DNA from: Candidatus Falkowbacteria bacterium CG10_big_fil_rev_8_21_14_0_10_39_11 | GTDB taxonomy: Bacteria; Patescibacteriota; Patescibacteriia; UBA11705 | Length of the DNA: 44,478 bases | Assembly (NCBI GenBank): GCA_002773615.1 | Contig: PFAP01000007.1 | Coordinates: forward strand, 1,821-46,298 | Direction: 5' to 3' | In this document: piece after piece, positions 1 through 8,673 of the stretch | Layout of the letters: every line of letters begins with the position of its first letter | Numbering within the stretch: the first letter of the stretch is position 1 | The notes under the pieces: model-generated | Seen by the model: the letters and a program-made list of their open reading frames with translations, nothing else | Told to the model about the DNA's origin: nothing | Databases searched by the model: none | Program-made: the position numbers and the translations under genes

Positions 1-1422
1 GCTGATCAAGATGGTCTTCAAGGCGGTCGAATATTTTATTATGATGAAACCAAAAATTGGTGGAGCCGAGCGGGTGTAACATTAAACATGCCCATTGGCG
101 AGCCAGGAGGTCCGGATTCAGAGGTTTTCTGGGATTTTGGTGCTGATAAACAAATTCATGAAAAGTCCAAGTTCAAAGATGAAATATGTCATGTCAACTG
201 TGATTGCGGCCGGTTCATTGAGATTGGCAATAATGTTTTCATGCAATATATTAAAACTGAAGATGGTTTTGAACAGTTGCCACAGAAAAATGTTGATTTT
301 GGTGGTGGACTAGAAAGAATGGCCATGGCCGTGATAGACTCTCCGGATATTTTTCACATTGATTTGTTTCAAGGGGCAATCAAAAAATTGGAGGAGCTTA
401 GTGGCAAAAAATATAATGACAGTGTAGATGATGACAAAGCGTTTAGAATTATTGCTGACCATTTGAAGGCCGCTACTTTGCTTATTTTTGACGGAGCTGT
501 GCCGTCAAATGTGGATCAAGGTTATTTCACTCGTCGCATGATTCGCCGCTCAGTGCGTTATGCCAACCAGCTTGGAATCAAAGAAAGTTTCGCGGCGGAA
601 ATTGTTGCAGCCTATATAAATTATTATTCTGAAATTTATAAAATTGCGGACAAGAAAGATCAGATTCTAATCGAAGTAAAAAAAGAAGAAGAAAAATTTG
701 AAAAAACATTAGAAAATGGTTTGCGGGAACTAGAAAAAATGTTTTCAGTCGGGAAAATTGAAAAAATTAGAGTGGGACAAAAATTGCCGACACTTAACAG
801 AGTAGATGCTAAAAAAGCTTTTGAACTGTATCAGTCTTATGGTTTCCCTTTGGAATTGATTCAAGAAGAATTGGCTAAACGTGCGTTAATGGTTGAGGAA
901 GATGAATTTAAGAAAGAATTCGCAGCTCACCAGGAATTGTCTCGCCAAGGCGCGGAGAAAAAGTTCAAAGGTGGCTTGGCTGAGCATACAGAAGAAACCA
1001 AAAAGCTTCATACAGCCACTCATTTGTTGCAAGCAGCTTTGCGCCAAGTTTTGGGTAAGCATGTGGAACAGCGCGGTAGTAATATTACGGCTGATCGTTT
1101 GAGGTTTGATTTTACTCATTCAGATAAAATGACACCAGAGCAGATCAAAGAGGTTGAGGATCTTGTTAATCAATGGATTCAGGCTGATTACAAGGTGGTT
1201 TGTGAAGAACTGCCATATGACGAGGCCAGAAAGCGGGATGTGATGGGTTTGTTTGAAGATAAATATGGTGATATAGTAAAAGTGTATACCGTGGGTGATG
1301 TTTCAGCTGAGCTTTGTGGCGGTCCTCATGTGGATCATGTCGGTGAACTTGGCCACTTCAAGATCAAAAAAGAAGAATCCAGTTCAGCTGGTATTCGAAG
1401 AATAAAAGCAATATTAAATTAA
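1..1422 (+). CDS. alaS: Alanine--tRNA ligase, C-terminal part (5' end outside window; frame open from base 1)
   Basis: Reads ADQDGLQGGRIFYYDETKNWWSRAGVTLNMPIGEPGGPDSEVFWDFG in frame 1; editing-domain motifs HTATH and CGGPHVDH; ends after SSSAGIRRIKA with no C-Ala/DHHA1 domain. Confidence 0.95.
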   Translation, partial: ADQDGLQGGRIFYYDETKNWWSRAGVTLNMPIGEPGGPDSEVFWDFGADKQIHEKSKFKDEICHVNCDCGRFIEIGNNVFMQYIKTEDGFEQLPQKNVDFGGGLERMAMAVIDSPDIFHIDLFQGAIKKLEELSGKKYNDSVDDDKAFRIIADHLKAATLLIFDGAVPSNVDQGYFTRRMIRRSVRYANQLGIKESFAAEIVAAYINYYSEIYKIADKKDQILIEVKKEEEKFEKTLENGLRELEKMFSVGKIEKIRVGQKLPTLNRVDAKKAFELYQSYGFPLELIQEELAKRALMVEEDEFKKEFAAHQELSRQGAEKKFKGGLAEHTEETKKLHTATHLLQAALRQVLGKHVEQRGSNITADRLRFDFTHSDKMTPEQIKEVEDLVNQWIQADYKVVCEELPYDEARKRDVMGLFEDKYGDIVKVYTVGDVSAELCGGPHVDHVGELGHFKIKKEESSSAGIRRIKAILN

Positions 1423-1429
1423 AAAAAAT

Positions 1430-1669
1430 ATGACGCCACAAACTAATCCATTTGAGGACGGGAGTAATGTACATGAGTATGAGATTGCCGGTCACAAGGA
1501 TCGGGGACCAGCTTGGATAAATAAGGCGGATTTTGAATTTCTTGAATCGGTTCATCAACGAGCCGGTACTGACAAGCTTGAACCGGGGGAGTTGGATCGG
1601 GCTTTGGCTTTGATAAAAAGATTAAAAGAATCTTTGTCCGCTGGTGGAGGTATTAGTCCTAAATCATAA
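1430..1669 (+). CDS. Hypothetical small protein
   Basis: 79-aa ORF immediately downstream of alaS, same strand. Confidence 0.55.
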   Translation: MTPQTNPFEDGSNVHEYEIAGHKDRGPAWINKADFEFLESVHQRAGTDKLEPGELDRALALIKRLKESLSAGGGISPKS

Positions 1670-1680
1670 ATAATTATAAT

Positions 1681-1902
1681 ATGAAATTTGGATTTGAAGG
1701 ACCAAGATCAGGCTTTAATAAAGATGATGTGTCGGATAGTGAGCGGATTAGTCGAGGAATTTTGGGTGATGATGAATTTGAACGACAAAGAGATATGGCC
1801 AGAGACGTTGAAGGTGGAACTGAAAGACAAGAAGAAAAGATAACTCGAAAAATGGAACGGCCGTCAAAAAATGATGTGGCCGATGATTCGGAAGAAGAGT
1901 AA
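1681..1902 (+). CDS. Hypothetical small charged protein
   Basis: 73-aa ORF, acidic C-terminus, same strand as neighbours. Confidence 0.5.
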   Translation: MKFGFEGPRSGFNKDDVSDSERISRGILGDDEFERQRDMARDVEGGTERQEEKITRKMERPSKNDVADDSEEE

Positions 1903-2046
1903 AGATCAGAATCGGCAATTTTGTCCGATGAAGTAGGACAACATCTTTGGAGTGAGGTCTGAACCATCAGTTTACAAATCGATGATAATTTTTAATAGAA
2001 TTAAAGGTTTTAAGAAAAAAAGAGTTTAATAAATTAATATAGACGT

Positions 2047-2331
2047 ATGGCAAAGAAATGCGAAAAGTGCGGGGCGCCGATCGAAGGCTTCCTGTCCAAG
2101 ATTTCCGGTTTTATGGGGGTAAAGAAGTCGGAAACAGATCCAAATAAATGTACAAAGTGTGTTACCGGTGATACTCATGAACATTTAGAAGAAACAAAAG
2201 TTGAACATACCGAGGCACCAAAAGTTGAAATGAATGGAACCGAAGATGTCGCTGATGAGATTCAAGAGGAAAAAGAAATGGAACCAACGGAGGAAAAATC
2301 TGAAACTCAAGAAAATCAACCCCAAATGTAA
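2047..2331 (+). CDS. Hypothetical protein with Cys pairs (zinc-ribbon-like) and acidic tail
   Basis: CEKCGAP...CTKC pairs followed by a Glu-rich tail; followed by a hairpin terminator. Confidence 0.6.
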   Translation: MAKKCEKCGAPIEGFLSKISGFMGVKKSETDPNKCTKCVTGDTHEHLEETKVEHTEAPKVEMNGTEDVADEIQEEKEMEPTEEKSETQENQPQM

Positions 2332-2338
2332 CGCTAAA

Positions 2339-2369
2339 AAAAGTACTCATGTCATGAGTGCTTTTTTGT
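2339..2369 (+). terminator. Rho-independent terminator
   Basis: agtactcat-gtc-atgagtgct followed by tttttt. Confidence 0.75.
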
Positions 2370-2450
2370 TGCCGTCGTAATAAATTTATGTAATAAATTG
2401 TATAAATCGTCAATATAGGCGAGAGAGTATTTTTTTGATAAAATATAGTT

Positions 2451-2477
2451 TAGTAATGAGTAAAGAGTAAAGAGTAA
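2451..2477. repeat. Left arm of imperfect inverted repeat flanking the four-helix-bundle gene
   Basis: tagtaatgagtaaagagtaaagagtaa; approximate reverse complement at 2851-2880. Confidence 0.6.
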
Positions 2478-2480
2478 TTT

Positions 2481-2816
2481 ATGAAGATTAATGAATTTTA
2501 TGATTTAATTGCTTGGAAAAAGGCTTATTCTTTGGTTCTAAATATTTACAAAATAACAAAGGGACTACCGAAAGAAGAGGTTTACGGCTTGATATCTCAA
2601 ATGAGACGAGCTGCTATTTCAATTACAGCAAATATTGCTGAAGGTTTTTCAAGGTACCATTTTAAAGACAAGGTTCGTTTTTACTATCAATCAAGGGGTT
2701 CATTGTCAGAGGTTTTGAATTTTGTTTTAGTAATAAGAGATTTGTCATATATAAATGAGTTTGAATCTGGAAGGTTAATTGAAGATTGCATAGAAATTAA
2801 GAAACGGATTGATTAG
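2481..2816 (+). CDS. Four-helix-bundle protein (S23/IVP, avd-like family)
   Basis: DLIAWKKAYSLVLNIYKITKGLPKEEVYGLISQMRRAAISITANIAEGFSR is the family signature. Confidence 0.9.
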   Translation: MKINEFYDLIAWKKAYSLVLNIYKITKGLPKEEVYGLISQMRRAAISITANIAEGFSRYHFKDKVRFYYQSRGSLSEVLNFVLVIRDLSYINEFESGRLIEDCIEIKKRID

Positions 2817-2850
2817 ATCGATTGAGAAACAAAGCTAGCCAAGTTACATT

Positions 2851-2880
2851 TTACGTTTTACTCTTTACTTTTTATTACTA
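2851..2880. repeat. Right arm of imperfect inverted repeat flanking the four-helix-bundle gene
   Basis: ttacgttttactctttactttttattacta; reverse complement resembles 2451-2477. Confidence 0.6.
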
Positions 2881-2883
2881 CAT

Positions 2884-5433
2884 ATGGCTGAGCTAACCCC
2901 AATGTTTAAACAATTTTATGAAATAAAGGAAAAGTATCCCAATGATATTTTGTTTTTTCGTATGGGGGATTTTTATGAAATGTTTGGTGAGGATGCCCGG
3001 GTGGCTTCAAAAATTTTGAATATTACATTGACCAGTCGAGCCAAAGGAACTGAAAATGAAACGCCAATGTGTGGAATCCCGCATCATGCAGCGGAAGGCT
3101 ATATGGCTAAATTGACTCGGGCTGGTAAACGAGTGGCTGTTTGTGATCAGATTAGTGATCCTGCTTTGCCAGGAATAGTGAAGCGAGATGTAGTTCGAGT
3201 TGTTACTCCAGGTACAACTATGGATGAAAATGTACTGGATAATAACAATAATAATTATTTACTCAGCTTGTATTTGCAAAAAGATGTTTGGGGATTGGCG
3301 ATTTGTGATTTAACCACAGGTGAATTTCAAGCGAGTGAATTTGGTGATGTTGATATTATCAAAACAGAAGTCAATCGTTTGGATCCGAATGAAGTGATTG
3401 TGGCTCCGGAGCTATATAATGATTCACGGTATAGTGAATATGTTCAATCTTTGAATAACGTACAGGTTTATACTTTACCGGCGTATGAAAAAGCGGAAAA
3501 AAGTTTGTCTCAACAATTTAAGGTCAAAAACTTGTCCAGTTTTGGTTTGAATGAAATCCCAAATGCGATTGAAGCAGCCGGGCAGTTGCTTGGTTATTTA
3601 AAAGAAACTCAAAAGACTTCATTGGAACATTTGTTGACAATAAAAAGGTATGCGGCTGAAAATTTTATGGTGTTGGACCAGTCAACGATTAGAAATTTGG
3701 AATTGTTTCAAAATAATTGGGATTTTTCACGTCGAGGCAGTTTGATTGGTGTGCTTGATCGAACGTTAACCGCCATGGGTGCTCGGCTACTCAGAAAAAA
3801 TATTGCGTTACCATATATTAGTGTCAATCAGATTAATGCCAGACATGAGGCGGTGGAAGAATTGATCGGAGCACCAATTATTTGTGATGATTTTATTACT
3901 AATTTGAAGCAAATGGTTGATTTTGAGCGTTTAGTCGGAAAAATTGGTTGTGCTAGAGCTAATGCGCGTGATTTGGTGGCGCTCAAAAATAGTTTGGTGT
4001 TGATTGCTCCAATTGTGATGGCCATGGAGAATGTGAAAGCTGATTTATTGATAAAAATTAAGAATAATCTGCCTGAAAATACAGAACTGATTGAATTAAT
4101 TGAGAAAACTTTGGTGGATGAGCCGCCAGCTATGTTGACTGATGGCGGAATGATCAGAGAAGGAAATCATCAAGAGTTGGATGATTTACGACAGGTTTCT
4201 CGAGGTGGCAAAGAATGGCTGATGGATTATCAAACTAAGCAGATTGAAGTGACTGGTATTTCTACTTTAAAAGTAAAATTTAATAAAGTTTTTGGTTATT
4301 ATATCGAGATGAGCAAGGCTAACGCATTGTCAGCACCGGCCAATTATATTCGTAAACAAACTTTGGTTAATGCAGAACGATTTATCACACCTGAGTTAAA
4401 AGAGTATGAAGATAAAGTGTTGGGAGCAGAAGATAAAATCGGTCAAATTGAATATCAGCTGTTTAATGAACTCAGGGAAAAAGTGGTGAAATATTTTGCT
4501 GATATACAGCTCACCGCTTTGTTGATAGCAGAATTGGATGTTTTGCTTGGTTTTTCAATTATTGCAAAAGAAAATAATTATTGTCGGCCACACATGAATG
4601 ATAATGATGAAATTTTGATCAAAGAAGGTCGACACCCAGTGATTGAAACGATTGAAGATCGGTACGTCCCCAATGACGCTACTTTGGATCACAAAACTAA
4701 TGAGATGATTATATTGACCGGACCAAATATGAGTGGTAAGTCCAGTTTCTTGCGTCAGGTGGCTTTGATTACTTTGATGGCGCAGATAGGATGTTTTGTT
4801 CCAGCCAAAGAGGCAAATTTGGCGGTTGTAGATCGGATTTTTACTCGAGTCGGTGCCAGTGATAATTTGAGTCAAGGTGTGTCTACTTTTATGAATGAAA
4901 TGCAGGAAGCGGCTAATATTTTACACAACGCAACAAAACGTTCGTTGATAATTTTGGATGAAGTCGGACGAGGAACGTCAACTTTTGATGGTGTTAGTAT
5001 CGCTTGGGCGATTGTGGAATATATTCATAATGAGTTACGGGCGAAAACTTTGTTTGCTACGCATTATCATGAGTTGACAGAAATAGTTACCAAACTTGAT
5101 CGAGTTGAAAATTACTGCGTAGCGGTATCCGAAAAAGAAGGTAAGGTAGTTTTTTTGCATCAAATAGTCAAGGGAGCGACCAGTGACAGTTATGGAATAG
5201 AGGTGGCTAAATTGGCGGGATTGCCGAGTTCAATTATTGAGCGCGCCGAAGAAGTGCTTCGAGAGCTGGAAGAAAAATCAAACATGGTGATTGATAAACC
5301 AATTCAAACCAGCTTACAATTATCGCCAAAAGAAGAAAGGTTGACCAAAGCTATTGCCAAAGTTGATCCCAATACTATTACACCGCTTGAAGCGTTGCAA
5401 AAAATAGAAGAATGGCGCAAAGAATTGGAATAG
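2884..5433 (+). CDS. mutS: DNA mismatch repair protein MutS
   Basis: FFRMGDFYEMF mismatch-binding motif; Walker A TGPNMSGKSSFLRQ; LDEVGRGTSTFDG; FATHYHELTE. Confidence 0.98.
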   Translation: MAELTPMFKQFYEIKEKYPNDILFFRMGDFYEMFGEDARVASKILNITLTSRAKGTENETPMCGIPHHAAEGYMAKLTRAGKRVAVCDQISDPALPGIVKRDVVRVVTPGTTMDENVLDNNNNNYLLSLYLQKDVWGLAICDLTTGEFQASEFGDVDIIKTEVNRLDPNEVIVAPELYNDSRYSEYVQSLNNVQVYTLPAYEKAEKSLSQQFKVKNLSSFGLNEIPNAIEAAGQLLGYLKETQKTSLEHLLTIKRYAAENFMVLDQSTIRNLELFQNNWDFSRRGSLIGVLDRTLTAMGARLLRKNIALPYISVNQINARHEAVEELIGAPIICDDFITNLKQMVDFERLVGKIGCARANARDLVALKNSLVLIAPIVMAMENVKADLLIKIKNNLPENTELIELIEKTLVDEPPAMLTDGGMIREGNHQELDDLRQVSRGGKEWLMDYQTKQIEVTGISTLKVKFNKVFGYYIEMSKANALSAPANYIRKQTLVNAERFITPELKEYEDKVLGAEDKIGQIEYQLFNELREKVVKYFADIQLTALLIAELDVLLGFSIIAKENNYCRPHMNDNDEILIKEGRHPVIETIEDRYVPNDATLDHKTNEMIILTGPNMSGKSSFLRQVALITLMAQIGCFVPAKEANLAVVDRIFTRVGASDNLSQGVSTFMNEMQEAANILHNATKRSLIILDEVGRGTSTFDGVSIAWAIVEYIHNELRAKTLFATHYHELTEIVTKLDRVENYCVAVSEKEGKVVFLHQIVKGATSDSYGIEVAKLAGLPSSIIERAEEVLRELEEKSNMVIDKPIQTSLQLSPKEERLTKAIAKVDPNTITPLEALQKIEEWRKELE

Positions 5434-5440
5434 TTTTTTT

Positions 5441-5632
5441 CTCGCTATGTTGCAGTCCTCTACGAGAGACTACAACATAGCGGAAATCTTGTTTTGTGCC
5501 TCACTGCGATTACTGTTATGTTAGAGTCTCTCGTAGAGGACTCTGACACAACGAGATGTTTCGCTGTGAGAGACTACAACATAGCGGAAATCTTGTTTTT
5601 GTTTTGTGCCTCACTGTAATTTTTGTTCCTGT
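5441..5632. repeat. Cluster of palindromic repeats after mutS
   Basis: cgctatgttg...caacatagcg arms around cctctacgagagact; inverse form agagtctctcgtagaggactct; gagagactacaacatagcggaaatcttgttttgtgcctcactg present twice. Confidence 0.8.
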
Positions 5633-5635
5633 TAT

Positions 5636-5701
5636 GTCAATGCAATAACGCCGATGGAGGCGTTGCAGCAGATCGAGAAGTGGAAACGGGAAGTAGAATA
5701 A
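5636..5701 (+). pseudogene. Stranded second copy of the mutS 3' end
   Basis: Translates VNAITPMEALQQIEKWKREVE*, matching the mutS tail NTITPLEALQKIEEWRKELE*. Confidence 0.85.
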
Positions 5702-5799
5702 TTTTGGCTGAGGTTGACAAATGTTACAAAATCATCTTAACTATAATGTTAAGGTTTTTGTTATTTTACAATCACATTACAAACAACAGGAGGTAAATC

Positions 5800-6588
5800 A
5801 TGATTTGGCAAGTTGTGTTTATCGTGTTGATTATCGGTTCTATTTTGGTTGGTTTGGGCTTGGTCTTGTCTTCTTTTATCGAAAAAGAGGATGATAGTAA
5901 GGTAGATTTGGTTTACAAGATCAGTCGAGATGTTCATAAAACTTTCGAAGGTGTGTTGCATGCGGGTCGTAAACAATATGAAACATCCAGTGTTGGTCGA
6001 AAAAATATTATCGCAGATATGGCTATTATGGCGGTGTGGGACATGGTTATAAAAAATTTATCTCACTTGGATCCAGCCACAAAAGTTCGTCAAGAAATTG
6101 AAAAGTTGGTTCAAGAAACTTTGGTCGTGGTAGATCGAGCGCGAGTCAATGCTGAGAATCATGGTTCTGTTGATGCAGAGCAATACGTTGAAAACTGTAT
6201 GGAAGAGTTGCATGATATAGCCAACTCCATTTCTGACTCAAAATCATTTGGAGAGATTAAAAAGAAAATTCTTCAAATCAAGCGTGACATGAAAATAGTT
6301 GCTGAAGCTGATAGCTTTGACGATGATGGTGATCAATCTGATTCAAAACAAACATCACAAACCAAGACATCAGATTATTATGGGATACTTGGGGTGAAAG
6401 CCACTGCGACTAAAAGTGAAATTCGAACAGCATATTTGAAATTGGCTAGTGAGTATCATCCTGACAAGTATTCTCACCTAGCAACTGAAATGCAGAAGAT
6501 TGCAAAAGAAAGGTTTCTAAAGATCAATGAAGCTTATGAAGTTCTTTCAAGCGCTCAAAAACGAAAACAATATGATCAAACACTTTGA
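5800..6588 (+). CDS. N-terminally membrane-anchored protein with C-terminal J domain
   Basis: N-terminal hydrophobic helix; DYYGILGVKATATKSEIRTAYLKLASEYHPDKYSH with HPD motif. Confidence 0.88.
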   Translation: MIWQVVFIVLIIGSILVGLGLVLSSFIEKEDDSKVDLVYKISRDVHKTFEGVLHAGRKQYETSSVGRKNIIADMAIMAVWDMVIKNLSHLDPATKVRQEIEKLVQETLVVVDRARVNAENHGSVDAEQYVENCMEELHDIANSISDSKSFGEIKKKILQIKRDMKIVAEADSFDDDGDQSDSKQTSQTKTSDYYGILGVKATATKSEIRTAYLKLASEYHPDKYSHLATEMQKIAKERFLKINEAYEVLSSAQKRKQYDQTL

Positions 6589-6602
6589 ACTGGGAGGTGA
6601 AT

Positions 6603-7415
6603 ATGAGTAGTGATATTGAAAAAAGAGAAAAATCAGGTGCAATGACTTCTGGTGGAACGGTGAGTATCTCGGCTATAAAGCGTAGACGGGAATCGGAGAA
6701 GTCTGTAAGTGATTTGGTTCGAGTGGTAAAAATGAATCCCAAGTTGCAGTTGATTCTTATGTTTGATATTACAGCCAGTATGTTTGGATATTTTGAAGAA
6801 GTGAGAAAGCATTTGGCTATGATTGTTGCGGCGGTTAGAGAAAGAGTACCACGCTCAGAATTTGCAATCTTTGCTTTTCGTAATCATGGTGATAAAGACC
6901 GTTATGATCAGATTTTTTATACCTCTCCATTGACTTCAGATTTGTCAGTCGTGAATCGAGCGATTGAGAAAATCAGAAGAGGTGGTGGGGGACCAGATGC
7001 TCTCACATGTATGGAAGAATGTCTGCGAGCAGCCAATGGATTGAGTTGGAAGGAATCAGCTCAAAAAGCCATTGTGGTTATCGGTGATATGCCGCCACAT
7101 GGAGTTCTGGATTCAGTAACAAAATGCTACGCTGGGATTGATTATCGACAGGAAGTAATTGGTTTCAAGAAAAAGCAAATTAAGGTGTATTCAGTATTTT
7201 GTGGAACTAGTCAACGAGTTCGAGATTTTTACCAGAAGATGGCCACTGATACAAATGGTCGATTTATGGATTTTGACAGTATTGAAATGATTGTTGAGCT
7301 AATTGTTGGGGTTAGCATGAAAGAAACGGGCAATTTAGATAAGTTTTTGGCTGATTTAAGGTCAAGAAAGCAGCTTAGTCCAGCCAAAGAAAGGGTCTTG
7401 AAGCTTTTGGAATAA
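6603..7415 (+). CDS. von Willebrand factor A-domain protein
   Basis: LILMFDITASMFGYFEEVRKHL has a DxTxS MIDAS motif (usual form DxSxS); RBS gggaggtg before ATG at 6603. The listed ORF start at 6585 is a TTG. Confidence 0.82.
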   Translation: MSSDIEKREKSGAMTSGGTVSISAIKRRRESEKSVSDLVRVVKMNPKLQLILMFDITASMFGYFEEVRKHLAMIVAAVRERVPRSEFAIFAFRNHGDKDRYDQIFYTSPLTSDLSVVNRAIEKIRRGGGGPDALTCMEECLRAANGLSWKESAQKAIVVIGDMPPHGVLDSVTKCYAGIDYRQEVIGFKKKQIKVYSVFCGTSQRVRDFYQKMATDTNGRFMDFDSIEMIVELIVGVSMKETGNLDKFLADLRSRKQLSPAKERVLKLLE

Positions 7416-7420
7416 TAATT

Positions 7421-7443
7421 GAGGGATAAAATCTCTCTTTTTT
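7421..7443 (+). terminator. Rho-independent terminator
   Basis: gagggat-aaa-atctctc followed by tttttt. Confidence 0.65.
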
Positions 7444-7453
7444 GTTCTTTATT

Positions 7454-7574
7454 TGTCATGCTGAACTAGTTTCAGCATCTCCATCTAGTTGACTACTGAA
7501 TGGAGACCCTGAAATAATACCGGATCAAGCCTGCCTACCGGCAGGCAGGTCCGGCACAAGATTCAGGGTGACAA
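7454..7574. repeat. Dispersed REP-like palindromic repeat (copy R1)
   Basis: tgtcatgctgaactagtttcagcatctcc...ccctgaa...attcagggtgacaa, with nested cctgcctaccggcaggcagg at 7530-7549. Confidence 0.85.
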
Positions 7575-7664
7575 CGAGAGAGGAAATAAAAAAAGTGAAA
7601 TAATTATCAAACACTAGATTTTGTTTATAATTAGTCAAATTTTTGTAGTTGTTGTTATGATCTA

Positions 7665-7693
7665 TTGACAAATCAAAAAATGTATGCTATAAT
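7665..7693 (+). promoter_or_regulatory. Consensus sigma70-type promoter driving the structured RNA
   Basis: TTGACA (7665-7670), 17-nt spacer, TATAAT (7688-7693). Confidence 0.85.
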
Positions 7694-7699
7694 GGAATA

Positions 7700-8540
7700 T
7701 TAACAATCAAGATTGGTTTTAATGAATTGATGCAGATGGGGGGGATTTTACAACCCCTGGCTTTTTCCACGTGGAGGCAATTGCCAAAGCGTGCCTGTCT
7801 GCATCAGCTCTTTTGAAACTAAGTTTGGGTGCCGTAAAGGCTCATTTGGGTTCCTTTGGGAGTCTGGGTGTGTGAAACGGCGTCCCACTTTTAAATTAAT
7901 CGTTGGGGTGTTTGCCGAGGAGGTTTCTGACGGCGCGTTGAGCCGACGGTGGGTCCACAGGTGCTTTGAGTGGAACCCGTCAGGGCAACGTCTGAGACTG
8001 AATCGGCCACCCCACTTTGAAAAATACGAGCGGCCCTCAGATTGGATGGTCGGTGGAACGCAAGGGATCTATCTTAGTCGCGACGGGCTGCCAGTCAGTC
8101 TCGTGTAGCGCCCTAGGAAGGTACTCTTGCAATCGGGGTTTGGCTCCCCAAGAGACGTCTATATAGACGTCAAAGGATAACCGACAGAGGGTATTTTGTC
8201 GGGGAAAATCCGGTTGGGGGCCAATACCCACCGGAGTGGATTGCTGCAAGGTAGTCCATCCAAGTCACGCATCCTGAAGTTTGCGGGAAGAAGGATGTGA
8301 ATCGTTAGCCTTGTAGGACCTCAAACGTGCCCGAACAAGTGTTTTGGGGGAGCGACCTACTATGGCAAGGGATCGGCTCTAGACGGTTTTCGCTAGCCGT
8401 CAAAAGTCAATTCCAATTGAATTGGCATTAAACCCGGTTTGACTGTGGTTGTAGAGAGATACCCTGATCTCTTCTGCGGTCTCCGGGAATTTTAACCTTA
8501 ATACCGTCGATGGCAACTGCTGTTGACGGTTTTCTCTTTT
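7700..8540 (+). ncRNA. Putative large structured non-coding RNA of unidentified class
   Basis: Promoter at 7665-7693, terminator at 8504-8540, no credible ORF, G-rich composition, many stems: 7728-7736/7798-7806, 7928-7933/7977-7982, 7992-7996/8036-8040, 8154-8160/8165-8171, 8181-8186/8197-8202, 8382-8386/8397-8401, 8455-8460/8467-8472. Confidence 0.75.
8504..8540 (+). terminator. Rho-independent terminator of the structured RNA
   Basis: ccgtcgatggc-aact-gctgttgacgg followed by ttttctctttt. Confidence 0.85.
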
Positions 8541-8673
8541 AAATAATTAGAAATAATTATTTATTCTTTAGAAGTTGGTTTCTTATGAATGTTTGGAAAA
8601 ACTGTCGCAGGACTTGAATCATGTTGAGTTGGACAGGATTAAGAATGTGTTGGTTGCAGGTAAGGTGCTTGTT

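Noticed and set aside
1674-1967. Minus-strand 97-aa ORF
   Set aside because: Antisense to the 1681-1902 ORF; Ser-rich antisense-like composition.
7791-8108. 105-aa + strand ORF (and 8037-8249 on -) inside the structured region
   Set aside because: GTG start without an RBS, composition unlike neighbouring proteins, and the frame crosses several strong RNA stems; better explained as chance ORFs in a G-rich RNA gene.
7700-8540. RNase P RNA, tmRNA, SRP, 6S, group I or group II intron identity for the large RNA
   Set aside because: The RNase P GAGGAAAGTCC core, tmRNA termini and T-arm, and group II domain V were not found by eye. A diverged member cannot be excluded without covariance-model search.
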